A stretch of 64,000 bases of DNA, taken from Linyphia triangularis. Taxonomy: Eukaryota; Arthropoda; Arachnida; Araneae; Linyphiidae. Shown here piece after piece: positions 35,100-49,002 of the stretch (position 1 is the stretch's first letter; every line of letters begins with the position of its first letter). The position numbers and the translations under genes were made by a program. The stretch is from NCBI GenBank assembly GCA_963978545.1, contig OZ021731.1, forward strand, positions 21,625,593 through 21,689,592. The letters run 5' to 3'. The notes under the pieces are model-generated. The model did not search any database. It was not told the DNA's origin and saw nothing but the letters and a program-made list of their open reading frames with translations.

Positions 35100-35790
35100 C
35101 TAGAGGAATGGAACATCGCACAACTTTCAATTGCACTATAATACTGATATCAGTTTGTGCCATTTACCGTTTTTTATTTTTATCATTCATTTAGAAAAAT
35201 TGACCGGTTTGGGCGATATTTTCTACCATAATTCTTGTATGGGTCTTTAACAAAAGAAAAAAGAAAAAGAAAAAAAAACTTCGCCATATGGATGTTTTTG
35301 GCGATATACTTTTCAATAACTCTTATATTATCCTTTCTTATGAGTGAAACTGAGGAGGTGAGATAAAATGATCATTGATGAGGTATGCTCAAGGAAATAG
35401 ACCTCTGTGTTGAAGGCATTCCTTTTTAAACTTTTTACACCAATAAAGCAATTTTGTGAGAATTTCAGAGGTGGGCTGTTTAGAACACCTTAAGAGACGA
35501 TTTTGGACAAAATCGTTTGAGACGTTTTTACGGAAAAACAAGATTTTTAAAATGGCAGCTACCTTATGCGCATGCGCGATTTTGATGAAAACTTTAATGG
35601 TAGGTCCCTGTGTTATCACCAACCCACACACACCAAATTTGAACATCGTAGGTCAATTCGTTCGCGAGTTATGCTGACGACGAACACACAGACACACATT
35701 CTTTATAGATCACTTTTTTGGAATCAGGATGTTTAAAAACGTGGAGAAATGCAAAAAAAGAAAAAAAAAAGAAAAAAAAGACTGCCGCAG
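35100..35790 (+). repeat. Dispersed repeat M, copy M4
   Basis: Contains the 5' CTAGAGGAATGGAACATCGC, the AACACCTTAAGAGACGA core and GTTATGCTGACGACGAACAC. Lacks the terminal GGGTAAT palindrome. Confidence 0.78.
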
Positions 35791-36407
35791 CTCTCATTGA
35801 TGTAATACTTCTTTTTTTGGGGCAACAATATTATTACGTATTTTCTCAAAGGAAATGATGACATGGCTTCACACACACAAAAAAAAACTTATAATTTATT
35901 CTTCATTTCAAAAGTGTTCACAAAATCTCTCTAAATAACAGTAAACTCACTATCAAGCTTTAGCAAGAGCTTCAGGACGTACAACATCGGATAAAGCGAT
36001 AATTCGGACTTCACAAAAGAAAGCACTGAGCTGCTTACAAAACAGCCCTCAGAATCTGCCTGACTGAAATTCCTTGCCTTGGCAATGTTTATATCCTCAC
36101 GTGCGAGCTTTTCCGAACAAGCCAGAGAAAACGATTTGGTGATCAGTATCTTGAAATTTCTCGATTCACTCAGGTGTTGCCAACTTTTTAAAACTTGTAT
36201 TATCGCAGTTAACAAAAAAACTTAACAAAACAGAACCTTATAAAGAAATTTATAAACTTTTTACAATTATATGAAGAGTAACTGCGCAACAAGATCGAAA
36301 AATATCTACCGAAGTATCACTTTAAAATATTTCAACCGTTTTTACCTGATATAATATCAGAAAGAAAAGCTCATTAACAAAATTTGAAAACAAAATCGTC
36401 GTGGTTT

Positions 36408-36975
36408 AGAAATCCTTTATATTAACTTCGATTTTTTTTGCGGGTATGTTTGTCAATGGGGGGCAAATTAGCGGAGGCCCAATTAACCCCCTTGTCGTCA
36501 TCCAATCGGGCTGAAACTTGGCAGATAGATTCGATGTCGATGGTAATGTATTCTATCAAATTTTGGGGCTGCAACTGTCACTAAAAGGTTGCTTTTACGG
36601 AATACTAATAAGCCTTCTTGCTATCATGAAATCGAGGTTGAATATCATTCACTCGACCATTGAAGAAACTCTTTCCTGTTGCCAAATTTTTTTAATAAAC
36701 AAATAATAAAACTATTTTAATCAGAATAAATATAAAGATATTTGGATGTGAGTGTGACGTTCATATTTAATAAATAAATTTTGAAACGTAGTTTGTAGCA
36801 CATTTTGCTGCTAGAAATGTTTTTATTATTTAAAATGATATGCAAAAATCAAGCACAGAATTGAAAAATCAAGCACAATTTACAGAATTGGCGCTATGTT
36901 AATGAATATAAAAATTGGCAATGCATATAAATGATTTATATTGAAAACTTTGTTTTTATGGGTTATATTATTTAC
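36408..36975 (+). repeat. Dispersed repeat K, copy K3
   Basis: Starts ATCCTTTATATTAACTTCG and runs without simple-repeat expansion through TTTGCTGCTAGAAATG to the GGGTTATATT region. Best reference copy of K here. Confidence 0.75.
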
Positions 36976-36979
36976 TTAT

Positions 36980-39200
36980 TATTCTTTAAAAAGTTTTTAT
37001 AAGCTAACAATCAAACTTTACAAAAATTAATAAAGAAAAAACATCAGTTATTTTAATTTCGAATTTTGTTAATAAGGTTGGCTTTATTTCTACAATTAGA
37101 CCTAGTAAAATAGTTACACCTAGTTTCTACAGTTACACTTAGTTTGTATGAAATAAACTAATACTTCAGCATATATAAGACCTAGGAAATAATGCATTAA
37201 ATCAATGGTCAGTCTGTAATAACCACTTGTCAAGAAATAAGATCTGCACTTTATTTTTCTCATTTAAAAAAATTATTTGTTTTCCAACATAACTTACAAT
37301 TAAAAAGAGAAATGCCTCCACATTTCTCTCTTCTTCAACATACCAGAAATTGCGAGTTATTAAATAAGACCACTATTTGATTCCATCTGTAATATAACTT
37401 CAAAGCAACAATATACCTCTCACAAATCATTTTCTTTGGCCGATTTTATGATTGTCACTACCTCACTTTTAGCTGATATGTTCGCAGTTGCGTGGAAGTG
37501 CTTCGTTGATGCTTTTCCCATTACCCTTAGCCCCGGACACCTGTTCCATAAATTTGGACTGCACGAAAAATATCCCAAATATTCCTTAAATCCCGTACAG
37601 CATGTCAGCTTTGAGCGGATTGGCTTCGTTCCAATCCTGGCAACAACAGCAATACACTTTACTTAGAATAAACTCAGGCAGCGACGTGACGGAAGACATG
37701 ATAATACGCAATAAATTCACAAAATCAATGGAAATGACCCGAAGCAGATTTACTCATGATATCCTGCAACATTTGGACCAGATCACTGTGTGTAAATATT
37801 TTAAGACTGCTTCCGCTGTGCGCTGCATACTTTTGCAATGGCTTAGTGCACCGTCTATGCTTATAATCGGATATTCACATAAAATGTAATACTTCTGTTA
37901 AGATTCCATACCAGATATCTTTTAAGCAACAAACTGTTATCAAGCACTCAAGACCTTTTCCGTTCAGTCGTTAACCAGTGCTTTCCGAGATTTCAGACGA
38001 TTAACTCGCAGTAATCTCGAAAACGACCAGACAGACATTAAGTTCCTCCTTAAATCGGGAGAAGTTTTATAGCCTGACACAAACACATAAAAAAAAAAAG
38101 TTGACAATGTCGTTCTAAAGCGAAGAGACTTTAGAATAAAAGCCGACATTCCGCATCGTATGATCGTTTAGTCAAATGGCTGGTAAAGCCGTCGTGAAGG
38201 CATCAAACAGAAACGTGGTACATTAAAGAAGGATCTCTGCTGATGGTAGATTTATGCATAAGCTACCTAAGGAAGATGTGGTTGTTCCCTTTCTCCAAGC
38301 AAGTCTTTTAATAGCTGGCACGAAGGTCATATTTTGCTTGTTTCGAGGTCCTTTGTTATATCGATCGGTTCCGGAATGGTTTTTTACAAGGTACTGTGCC
38401 CATTACTGAATGTATTGCTTCTAATTTATGCACTACGCCTTCTTTATAACGCGTAATTTAAACCATCATTTCCAGCCGTTTGAGTTGATACGATTTTAGT
38501 GAAGGGGAATAATCGGTGTAGAAATATATAAAACTCACTGAGTACTCATTCTTTGTACAAGAATTGTCCCTATTTATACTGGTGGCCATTAAATGGGAAC
38601 GGAAACTTACGTCAGATTGAAATTATTTGTAGAGTGGAGAGTATGCAAGGTTACGTCATAGTCAACTGATATGTTTGCGGGAAATAGAAATGTGTACTGT
38701 GATTAACTGATGGAATGTGAAAATTCTAATTTGTTTTTTAAAAAGGTGAATTATGGTTGGTCACAAGCACATCACAAGTGTTGCCGTTCTAATGTTTTAA
38801 TTATCGTTTGCAAAATTGCTTTTTCTCGAATAACAACTAAGGTACTTAAATGTTCGTTTGTTATATTAAGTAGTAATATAATTATCCTCCAGCATTTATT
38901 TTCTCCTTTGCGTTTTATAAGATCTAAGAAAATTAATAATAATAAAAAAATAATAACTTCTAAACATATTTTTCCATCTAATACTATATCCATTCATGAA
39001 GAATTGCTTGATACAATAATATAAAAAAAAAAAAAAAAAAAATCCGAGAAAGTGGATAGCGACCATTACCTAAGTCAACCTAAGTACGTTTCTGCCTTTC
39101 GTTATCTCGTGACTTGATATTGGCAAACAGCCGATTATGATTAGAGTTACTGAGATACTTAATGATGATACTTCTTTAGTTAAATATATTTGTTGTTCCT
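36980..39200. other. Apparently unique stretch before tRNA-Lys
   Basis: Short frames at 37436-37889 have no recognisable domain, start context or splice sites. A small TA(C)ACCTAGTTTCTACAG-type duplication lies at 37098-37146. Confidence 0.4.
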
Positions 39201-39210
39201 TATCCTTCGA

Positions 39211-39283
39211 GCCCGGATAGCTCAGTCGGTAGAGCGTTAGGCTTTTAACCTAACGGTCCAGGGTTCGAGTCCCTGTTCGGGCG
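39211..39283 (+). tRNA. tRNA-Lys (anticodon UUU)
   Basis: This is a complete 73-nt cloverleaf. The acceptor arm GCCCGGA pairs with TTCGGGC (one G-T pair), with G as the discriminator base. The D arm contains AGCTCAGTCGGTAGAGC. The anticodon stem is TTAGG/CCTAA with loop CTTTTAA and anticodon TTT at 39244-39246. The T arm contains GGTTCGAGTCC. Both internal Pol III boxes are intact, and a T5 run at 39291-39295 supplies a terminator. No intron and no encoded CCA, as expected for a eukaryotic nuclear gene. It stands alone, just upstream of an M repeat. All arms pair, so it is likely functional. Confidence 0.96.
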
Positions 39284-39290
39284 AGATATA

Positions 39291-39295
39291 TTTTT
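39291..39295 (+). terminator. Pol III T-run terminator of tRNA-Lys
   Basis: Five T residues begin 8 nt after the discriminator base of the tRNA, the usual place for Pol III termination. Confidence 0.7.
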
Positions 39296-39485
39296 AAAAT
39301 CTCAACAAGCTGCGATATTTACTAAAAAAAACAAAAGTTACACAAATTGCCCTGAAAACAACGTAAAGTACTCCATAGTTATTTTTATTAATTTTTTGCA
39401 ACTGTAAAATTGCTTCCAATTTAGTAAAATTAAACTAAGTTTATTTCCTCTAATATTTTTATTATCTTTTTTCTTATTTATTACT

Positions 39486-40245
39486 TTCAATTACACATAT
39501 GTAAATGTATATATAGGGAAATAAAAGAATAGTATTCGATCAAAAAAATTTTATCGATTTTTTTTTTGCATTTCTCCACGTTTTGGAACATCCTGATTTC
39601 AAAATAGTTGTCTAGAAAAAAATGTCTGTCAGTGTGTATATGTGTCTGTGGTCAGGATAACTCCCGAACAAATTGACCTACGGTGTTCAAATTTGGTGTG
39701 CGGGTTGGTGATGGTACAGGGACCTACCATTAAGGTTTTCGTCAAAATCGCGCATTTGCATAAGGTAGCTGCCATTGAAAAAAATCATGTTTAGTAGTTG
39801 CTAAAAAACGGTTCTAACGATTTTGATCAAAATCGCTGAGGTAAAGCCTCTGAAGGTGTTCTAAACATTCCCACTTCCGAAATTTCCGTAGAAATGCGGT
39901 AAAAGCGTAAAAAATTGAAAAACGAGGGCCTTTAACGCAGAGCCCTCTGCCGTGGAGCACCGCCCATCAACAAATGGATTTTTTCTGTTACACGCACAAG
40001 AAAGGAAAATGTAATGTCTATCGAATAACATCGCCAATTTCGCCAACTGAGAGTATTTTTCTTTTATTATTAGCTTTTTTATTTTGCCTATGTAAAAGTT
40101 ATTGCCAAGAATATCGCCAAACTGGCCGTTTTTTTTAAATGAAAGAAAATAAGTAAAAATGGTAAGTAAGACTATTTCAAATTTTGCTGCAATGACCAAT
40201 ATTATATAGTGTAATTGAAAGATGGGCGATGTTACATACCCCTAG
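39486..40245 (-). repeat. Dispersed repeat M, copy M5
   Basis: Near-complete minus copy from TTCAATTACACATATG to ACATACCCCTAG. Lies 200 bp past tRNA-Lys. Confidence 0.8.
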
Positions 40246-40746
40246 TTCATTATTTATTATGATAAAACATTTTTTTTTTTTTTAATCTGATAAACTTTTT
40301 ATTAAAAAACACAAAACCTTCAAATAATTTTCGAAAAATCACCTTTTCCATTTGAAGGATAAATGTGATAAATGCACAATGTCAATCAAAGAAAATACTT
40401 CGAAACCCAAGTGGTTTTGGACTAACAACGCATCTAAACAACGTAAAAATAATTCCCTTTATTTTCAACTAGATTAGATTGAAAATATCGGTGCTGGCAA
40501 AAAATTTGATCTGATACTTCACTATCGGTATATTTCAATTGTTACCGCACTTGATTATGTTCTTAATTAGGGGTTTTTAACATCGCATAACTTCCAATTG
40601 CACTATAATAATGGTCATTGCATTAAAATGTACGGTGTTATATACCGTTTTCATATTTTTACTCATTTAAATAGAAATGGCCAGTTTCGCAATATTTTGA
40701 CAATAATATTTGCCTTTGGGGGGGGGGGGGGAACACACCAAGGCGT

Positions 40747-41200
40747 AATGAGGAACTTGCACAAATGCGGAAAATGAATATTTTTTGTATTTTCTAGTGT
40801 TATCCAACGAATATATTTGAGCAGAGCAATTATTATTTTTCATCTTTATGCTTTCAATTAATCAATAATCGAGTTTGAAATTAGCCGAAATCAAAGCAAA
40901 AGTCACGTGACCAAAAACGCATAAAAAACCGTGACGTGGTTACGCAGAGATAAAGTCGCAAAACGAGGGAGAAACCACACTTATTCCTCGTCTAAAACAG
41001 GTTTTAGACTGGTTCATTATCTGTGCATTGACGTTTCACGCAAAAGGAGCTTTTTCCCGCCAAATCGCAAAGTGAAAAACTAAATATTTTTTCAACTATC
41101 TATCCGAGCTCAAATTTTTGAAAGAATGGCATTGTTTTTCATGATTTTTTCTCTACTTTTATTTAAAAATAAAACCAAAAAAACGTGAAAGTTCCTCATT
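40747..41200. mobile_element. 454-bp inverted-end element nested in M6
   Basis: AATGAGGAACTT and AAGTTCCTCATT form 12-bp perfect TIRs. Repeat M6 is continuous on both sides. The inside includes short palindromic traces (GTGACGTGGTTACGC) but no gene. Confidence 0.68.
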
Positions 41201-41720
41201 GGCAATGTAATTCGACAGACATTACATTGTCTTTTCTTGTGCGTGGAACAGAAAAAAATCCAATCGTTGATGGGCAGTGCTCAAAGGCAGAAAACTCTGT
41301 GTTAAGGGCAATCGTTTTCAATTTTGTATGCTTTTACCGCATTTTTACTGGAATTTCGAAGGTGGGGATGATTAGAACACCTTAACAGGCATTATCACAG
41401 AGATTTTAATCAAAATCGTTACAACCGTTTACTGAAAAACATGATTTTTCATGATTTCAACCTTATGTGCATGAGTGATTTTGACGAAAATCATAATGAT
41501 AGGTCCCTGTGCCATCACCAACCCGCACACTAAATTTGAACATAGTAAATCGACTTGTTCGGGAGCTATGCTGACCACGTACACACAGACAGACACTTGT
41601 CTTGAGTACTTTATCGACATCAGGGTGTTCCAAAACATGAAAGAATGCAAAAAAAAATTTAAAAAAATGATTTTTTTTTCTTTTCTTCCCCCGACTGAAT
41701 GCTATACTTTTATTACCCTA

Positions 41721-42674
41721 CTAGCTAAACACCTGTGTTTCGCTATGAAATTTTGACATGTGCAATATTTTAGCAAGCTGTGAGGCCTCGCGTTGCGGAA
41801 ATCTGTCATCGTGTATAGGAGCCAGTTTTTGGCGCTCCGCTCGCAGGAAGGTTCATCGCTACGCAAAATCAAGCTCGCTTCGTTCGCTGAAAAGTTCATG
41901 GACACACAAACACAGGCTTATTTCACTCGTTGAAAGGTTCATTGCTATGCAAGCATAGGCTTGTTTCTCTCGCTGAAAGATTCATTGCTGCGTACGCATA
42001 AGCTTGCTTCACTCACTAAAATCTAATTGCTACGTAAAGCCTTAATATTGGAAGCCTCTCCCTTGTGGAGGAAAAAAAATTCCCCGTTAATACAATAATA
42101 CAACACCCTTTTAATATTATTTTAACACGTGTTTGTAGAAAGCAAAATTAGAGGCTAAAACTACTTGTGTTGAAACTTTCAGAGATCTAGGCCTATTCAA
42201 AGTCGCTTTTTGTGAAAAAATTAATTAAAAAACAAATTAAAATTTTAACATTCGTTTTGTCAGTCCAATTAGAGGTCCAAATTACTTGTGTTGAAATTTT
42301 TAGAGCTGTAGCCCTGTTAAAAATCGTTTTTTAAAATATTAATTAATTTATTAAAAAAATTAATTAATAACGAACTAAACAAAAAATTAAAATTCTGTTT
42401 TTTAAAAGTCCAATTAAAAGGTCAAAACTACTTACGTTGAAAATTTCAGAGCTGTAGTCCTATCAGATATCGTTTTGTAACATATTTATTAATTAATTAA
42501 AAAAATTAATTAAAAAAGAACTAATTAAAATTTTAACATTCTGTTTGTGATGTATACAATTAGAAAACCAAAACTACTTATGCTGAAATTTTCAGAGCTC
42601 TACTCCAATTTTAAGTAGTTTCAATAGATTCACAGAGCCACAGACAGACAGATAGCTTGTTTTATTATTATAGA
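41721..42674 (-). mobile_element. Non-autonomous Helitron, copy 2, nested in repeat M6
   Basis: On the minus strand it starts TCTATAATAATAAAACAAGC after A and ends TAGCTAG before T, with no target duplication. That is the Helitron signature (5' TC, 3' CTRR, insertion between A and T). A GC-richer stretch of about 250 bp precedes the 3' end. The interior has four blocks of about 120-170 bp built on the motif AGAGCTGTAG and TTAATTAATT spacers. Joining the flanks A(41720) and T(42675) restores the M terminus CCCTATGTAA exactly. No Rep/helicase gene is present. Confidence 0.85.
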
Positions 42675-42743
42675 TGTAAAATATCCATATGGGTGATTTA
42701 AAGTAAAAGTGGTAGCACAAATTACGTACTAAAATTCATTTTT

Positions 42744-43070
42744 TAAATCCTTTATATTTATTGCAATTTTGTGTGTTTGCTTGCAAATATCGGGAGGGCT
42801 ATAATTAACCCACTTAGTCGTCATTCAATCGAGCTGAAATTTGACAGATAGATTCCTTGTTGATGAGAATGCATTCTATCAAGATTTGGGGACTGCCACT
42901 AAAAAATCGCTTTTACACCCTATTCTATTGACTATCCCGTTCTATTTAGACAAATTAACCCCCTCGCGGTCATCCAATCAAACTGAAACTTGGCAGATAG
43001 ACTAGCTAGCGATGACAATGTATTTTATCGAGTTTTGATAGGAAAAGTCGCTGGAACGGATTTTATGATT
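42744..43070 (+). repeat. Dispersed repeat K, copy K4 (front part duplicated)
   Basis: Two successive front parts, at 42744-42925 and 42950-43065, each hold the AACCC...CATCCAATC...GAAACTTGGCAGATAGA sort of block. Confidence 0.65.
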
Positions 43071-43114
43071 TTTCTTTTTTTTCTTTCTTTCTTTCTTTCT
43101 TTCTTCTTAATGAT

Positions 43115-43395
43115 TAAGAGGAATTCTCTTTTCCTATACTCTCTATACAATCTTCCATCTCAGTGCATTTAGAAACTACTTCGTTTAAAACCTTGAAATG
43201 TGATGTTTAGGGACGAAAATTATCTCCTTAATGAAATAACATAAATTAAAAACTCGAAAAGAGAGTCAAATATATTTATTTTGTACTTAAAAACCTTATG
43301 TCAATGCATATACAATGGCTCCATCTGGTTTTGTTTTTTGTTATTTTAATTTTCATATGTAATTGATAAACATTAAATGAAGAAAAAAAAAATTA
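43115..43395 (+). mobile_element. Family G, copy G2 (one arm only)
   Basis: Matches the left arm and centre of G1 (CAGTGCATTTAGAAACTAC, AAACCTTGAAAT, ATAAATTAAAAACTCGAAAA, CAATGCATAT). The right arm is missing. Confidence 0.7.
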
Positions 43396-43399
43396 CTTT

Positions 43400-45090
<1,691 letters not shown>

Positions 45091-45092
45091 TA

Positions 45093-45295
45093 CACTGTTA
45101 AAAAAATGTGTCCACCATGCACCAAAATTTGGTTCCCATTTAGCTGCCACCAACATTTGGTGCTTAGTTTCGCGATTTAATGGTGCTTACGGTCCGAGGT
45201 TGCACCATTAAATCGTGAAACTAAGCACCACATGTTGGTGGCAGCTAAATGGGAACCAATTTTTGGTGCAAGGTGGACCAAAATTTTTAACAGTG
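45093..45295. mobile_element. 203-bp palindromic MITE, TA-flanked (CACTGTTAAAA ends)
   Basis: Left end CACTGTTAAAAAAATG and right end ATTTTTAACAGTG are inverted, and the arms pair for about 85 bp (for example CAGCTAAATGGGAACCAA against its complement). TA borders both sides (45091-45092; 45296-45297). Confidence 0.87.
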
Positions 45296-45300
45296 TAGTA

Positions 45301-45692
45301 AGGATCATTTCCTATACTGGCTATGTTACAATCTTCTAGCCCAGTGCATTTAGAAACTACTTTGCCTAAAACCTTGAAATTTGGTGAGAAGGTACGAAAA
45401 TTATCACTGAATGAAACGACATAAATTAAAAACTCGAAAATAGCGTCTAATATATTTTATTTTATATTCGAAATCCTTATGCCAATGCATATGCTTTGGA
45501 TCCACCTGGTTTTGTATTTTGCTATTTTAATTTTCATTTATAATAGATAGATTTTAAATGAAAACAAGTTATGTCATTTCATTGAGAGATCCTTTTCGTG
45601 TCTGCTCTCCAAACTTCAAGGTTTTATAGAAAGTAGTTTCTAAATGCACTGGGCTAGAATTTTTTAGCACAGCAAGTGTAGGAAATAGTCCT
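45301..45692. mobile_element. 392-bp inverted-repeat MITE, family G, copy G1
   Basis: Ends AGGATCATTTCCTA and TAGGAAATAGTCCT are inverted and bordered by TA (45299-45300; 45693-45694). Subterminal blocks such as CAGTGCATTTAGAAACTAC recur in reverse near the right end (GTAGTTTCTAAATGCACTG). Other copies are at 43.1 and 51.9 kb. Confidence 0.83.
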
Positions 45693-45793
45693 TATTAGCG
45701 CTTCCTCTTTAGCTGATATATGTAAGAAATCGAGATCGGATTTTTAAACGGTTACTCTCTTTATCTGATTGAGTTGAGAGTAAATATATTTAA

Positions 45794-46517
45794 GGGGGTC
45801 CGGTACCGAAAATAAAAAAAAACTTTATGTACATTCTTATGTCAAAATTTATTTTATGTATAAGATACTATTTATATATCTTTGAGAAAATGTTTTTTTT
45901 AAATATTGTGTTTAGTTATTCAAAAAAAAATTAAAAACCAAGAAAAATCCATAATAATTGATGTTTGCGTATTTCGATATAAGTCAAGAAAAAATATTTT
46001 TTTTTTCAAAGTGAAAGCTTTCTGTAATACATAATTATATAATTTTTTTTTTTTTTTGTCTTCACAGAATTTTGATAGGTGAATTAAAAAAAAAATTAAA
46101 AAAATTCTCAAAGTTAAAATTTAAAAATTTTTGCTTTTTTTTTATGTTATCTTTTACGATAAATGTTATATTTTAAAACAGAATTAAAAAAATAAAATTC
46201 TATGAAGACAAAATATTTAAAACTATATAAATTAAATGCTCCAAAAATTTGAATAGCCAATTGTTAATGGTTCTGGAGATATATCGATTTGAATATGCAA
46301 CATCTGTGAAAAACACTAGTGCTCGAAAAACGCACTTTAAGCAGACGCTTCAAGGTGTTACGCCCATTAGTGATGTTTAAATCACAGGTAATTTTGTGGC
46401 GTTCTATCACCTGAGGAATAAGATAAAAACATCATTCTCTTCAGGAATGTATGAACTATTTTTTAAAATCAGAAAAAAAATTTGGGATTTTTAAAGAAAT
46501 TTCGGTACTGGAACCCC
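45794..46517. mobile_element. TTAA-flanked 724-bp element, piggyBac-like MITE candidate
   Basis: TTAA precedes GGGGGTCCGGTACCGAAA (45790-45793), and the inverted end TTTCGGTACTGGAACCCC precedes TTAA (46518-46521). TTAA targets are diagnostic of piggyBac-type insertion. The interior is AT-rich and non-coding. Confidence 0.72.
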
Positions 46518-47193
46518 TTAAGCGAGTTTAAATCAATATTTCTCTTTTATATTTTTTTCCGAAATATTATTCTTTTTTATTTATTATTTCGGAAAGTTGA
46601 TAATAAAATAAAAAACTTTTTAAGATAGGAAATTGTATTAAAGTGTAAATTGCCCAAACATATTGCTTTTTTTTTTTTTTTTTACGGAAACGTTTTTAAC
46701 GTTAAATACGTAACGGAAACATTTTTTATTTGACGTTCTGTATGCAACAATAAAAATAATAAAAAATCACGACCTACTTCCATTAAGATACCAAACTTTA
46801 TATAATTTTTTTTATTTTTATTTATTTTTCTCGGTCAGTCGTAAATCTCGGTTCCGCTGTCCCATTAGGCCAAATTCCCCCCCCCCCCCCAAGACTCTTT
46901 TCTAATAAGAATTTACGACATTCTCTGCCAAAATTTTTATGGACAAATAAAATGACCGATATCAATCGATCTTAGGATGCTTTGGTAAGTTTATTATTAT
47001 TATTAAGTGCGTCGCCATTGTCTTTTTCTGGATGTCAAAATTTATGTTTTGGGATTTTATTATTGTGATTTTCTTCGCTCATTTCATGGTTGATCAATGA
47101 GAAAATAGTTTATTTGATTAGAGGGTGGGGACAATAACGGACCAAGCTGCATGAACCTACTATTTTTATAGGACGACTTTCAATTAACTACTA

Positions 47194-47852
47194 GACTGAG
47201 AGGCGACTGCAATTTTTGGACCCCATTGAACATCATTCTGAATTTTTTTATAGAAATTGGAGAAAAGTTAGTAGATTACGAATCCACTGGTCTGCCGTGG
47301 CAAAAATGGCCGAAACTGATCAAAAATCGACTTTTAATAAGTTGAACTAAATCCAATTCCCAAATGTGCCATAACTTGACAAATAATTAACATTTTTTTT
47401 TTTATTTGGTAACCCTCACTCTTTAATTTTCAATTAAGAAGGTTGCAGACGATTTGGATACTTGGCGACGCTTTACTTGTATCTATTAAAATGGAGCCAA
47501 GTTGGCAATAAACATTACGTTACTGATGACGTAACTGATGTCGCCAATTCGGCTTACTTTGAAAAGATACAAGTTTTCCTAGCCAGAGATCAGAAAGCTT
47601 TGCCCTTTTTCTCATTGAAAATCAAAATGTTAAGGTTGCCAGACAAAAAAGTTTGTTCTCTTTTTGGCAAGTTATGACATATTTGGCAATCGGATTTTAG
47701 TTCAACTCATTCCAAGTCAATTTTCAATCAGTTTTGGCCATTTTTGCCACGGCAGACCAGTGGATTCCTAATCTACTCACTTTTCTCCAATTTCTATGAA
47801 AAATTCAGAATGATGTTCGATGGGGTCCAAAAATTGCAGTCGCCTCTCGGAC
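47194..47852 (+). mobile_element. Fold-back MITE, family B, copy B3
   Basis: Ends GACTGAGAGGCGACTGC and GCAGTCGCCTCTCGGAC form TIRs bordered by TA on both sides (47192-47193; 47853-47854). The interior is a long inverted repeat with the TGATGACGTAAC centre near 47525. It abuts repeat M7. Confidence 0.9.
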
Positions 47853-47878
47853 TATACCATTTTTATGTATATAAAAAA

Positions 47879-48545
47879 CTAGGGGTGTGGAACATCGCAG
47901 AACTTTCAATTACACTATATAATATTGGTCATTGCAGTAAAATTTGACATGTTGCTACTTACTATTTTCTTATTTTCACTCTTTTAAAGTCAGTTGTCAG
48001 TTTGGCGATATTTTTGGCAATAACTTTTCCATGAGCAAAACAAAAAATTGTTGGCTTTATTCAATAGACATTACATTGTTCTTGCCTGTGTGTGAAACCC
48101 CAAATAATCAATCGTTGATGGACGATGCTCAAGAGAAGAAAGCGCTATGTTAAAGGCACTCGTTTTTCAACTTTTTACGCTTTTATCGTATTTTTATGAG
48201 ATTTACGGGTCTGGGAATGTTTAGAACACCTTCAGAGGTTTCAAACCACAGCTACCTTATGCGCATGAACGATTTAAACAAAAACCTTAATGGTAGGTCC
48301 CTGTGCTTATCACCAACCCGCACACCAAATTTGAACATCGTAGGTCAATTTGATAGGGAGTTATGAGAACCAAGCACACATAGACAGTTTTTTCTCGATC
48401 ACTTTCTTGAAATGAAGATGTTCCAAAACGTAGAGAAATTATTATTATTATTATTATTTTTTTATTTATTTATTTTTTTTTTAATTTTTTTTTAGGGACC
48501 GAATATTATGCTTTCATTACCCTATGTATACATATGGGTAATTGA
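47879..48545 (+). repeat. Dispersed repeat M, copy M7
   Basis: Near-complete plus copy, CTAGGGGTGTGGAACATCGC to CATATGGGTAATTG, shortened in the middle (about 80 bp absent after AACACCTTCAGAGG). Confidence 0.8.
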
Positions 48546-48596
48546 AAATAATAAAGCACTTATATGCCTTTGACTTCATACTTCAAATACTTTTGT

Positions 48597-48760
48597 TATC
48601 CTTTATATTAACTTCGATTTTGTTTATGCGTGGCAGGCAAATCTGTGGAGGTGCTAATTAACACACTTGCCATCGTCCATCCGAGCTTAAACTTGGCAGA
48701 TGGATGTGTTGTCGATGACAATGCATTATATCAAGTTTTGGGGGCTGTCTTCATTAGAAC
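48597..48760 (+). repeat. Dispersed repeat K, copy K5 (front only)
   Basis: Starts TCCTTTATATTAACTTCG and reaches TATCAAGTTTTGGGGGCTG, then leaves the family. Confidence 0.65.
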
Positions 48761-49002
48761 TCATTTTGGCGGCATTTGGAATTCAAGCATCTTTCCAAAA
48801 GACACGATTTTCTTAAAAAACATCAATAGTTCAAATCTTTCAGTACATTTTATTCATCATTGGTGGAGATTGGCCAAGAATCGTAACTACTATCTGTTTA
48901 TAACGGTTCGCACCGGGATTGGCCAATGTCGAGCTATATTGGCCAGAGTTGTAGTGCTACTGGGGGATGTTCAAGTTTTGTATACGGTTAAGTGTTGTCC
49001 AT

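Larger units (their letters stand above)
40565..42702 (+). repeat. Dispersed repeat M, copy M6, twice interrupted
   Basis: Host sequence occurs at 40565-40746, 41201-41720 and 42675-42702. The MITE (40747-41200) and Helitron copy 2 (41721-42674) are later insertions; removing them gives a normal M copy. Confidence 0.8.

Noticed and set aside
37436..37889. Overlapping 76-aa and 95-aa plus frames
   Set aside because: Composition is slightly gene-like, but there is no recognisable domain, no splice signals and the frames conflict.
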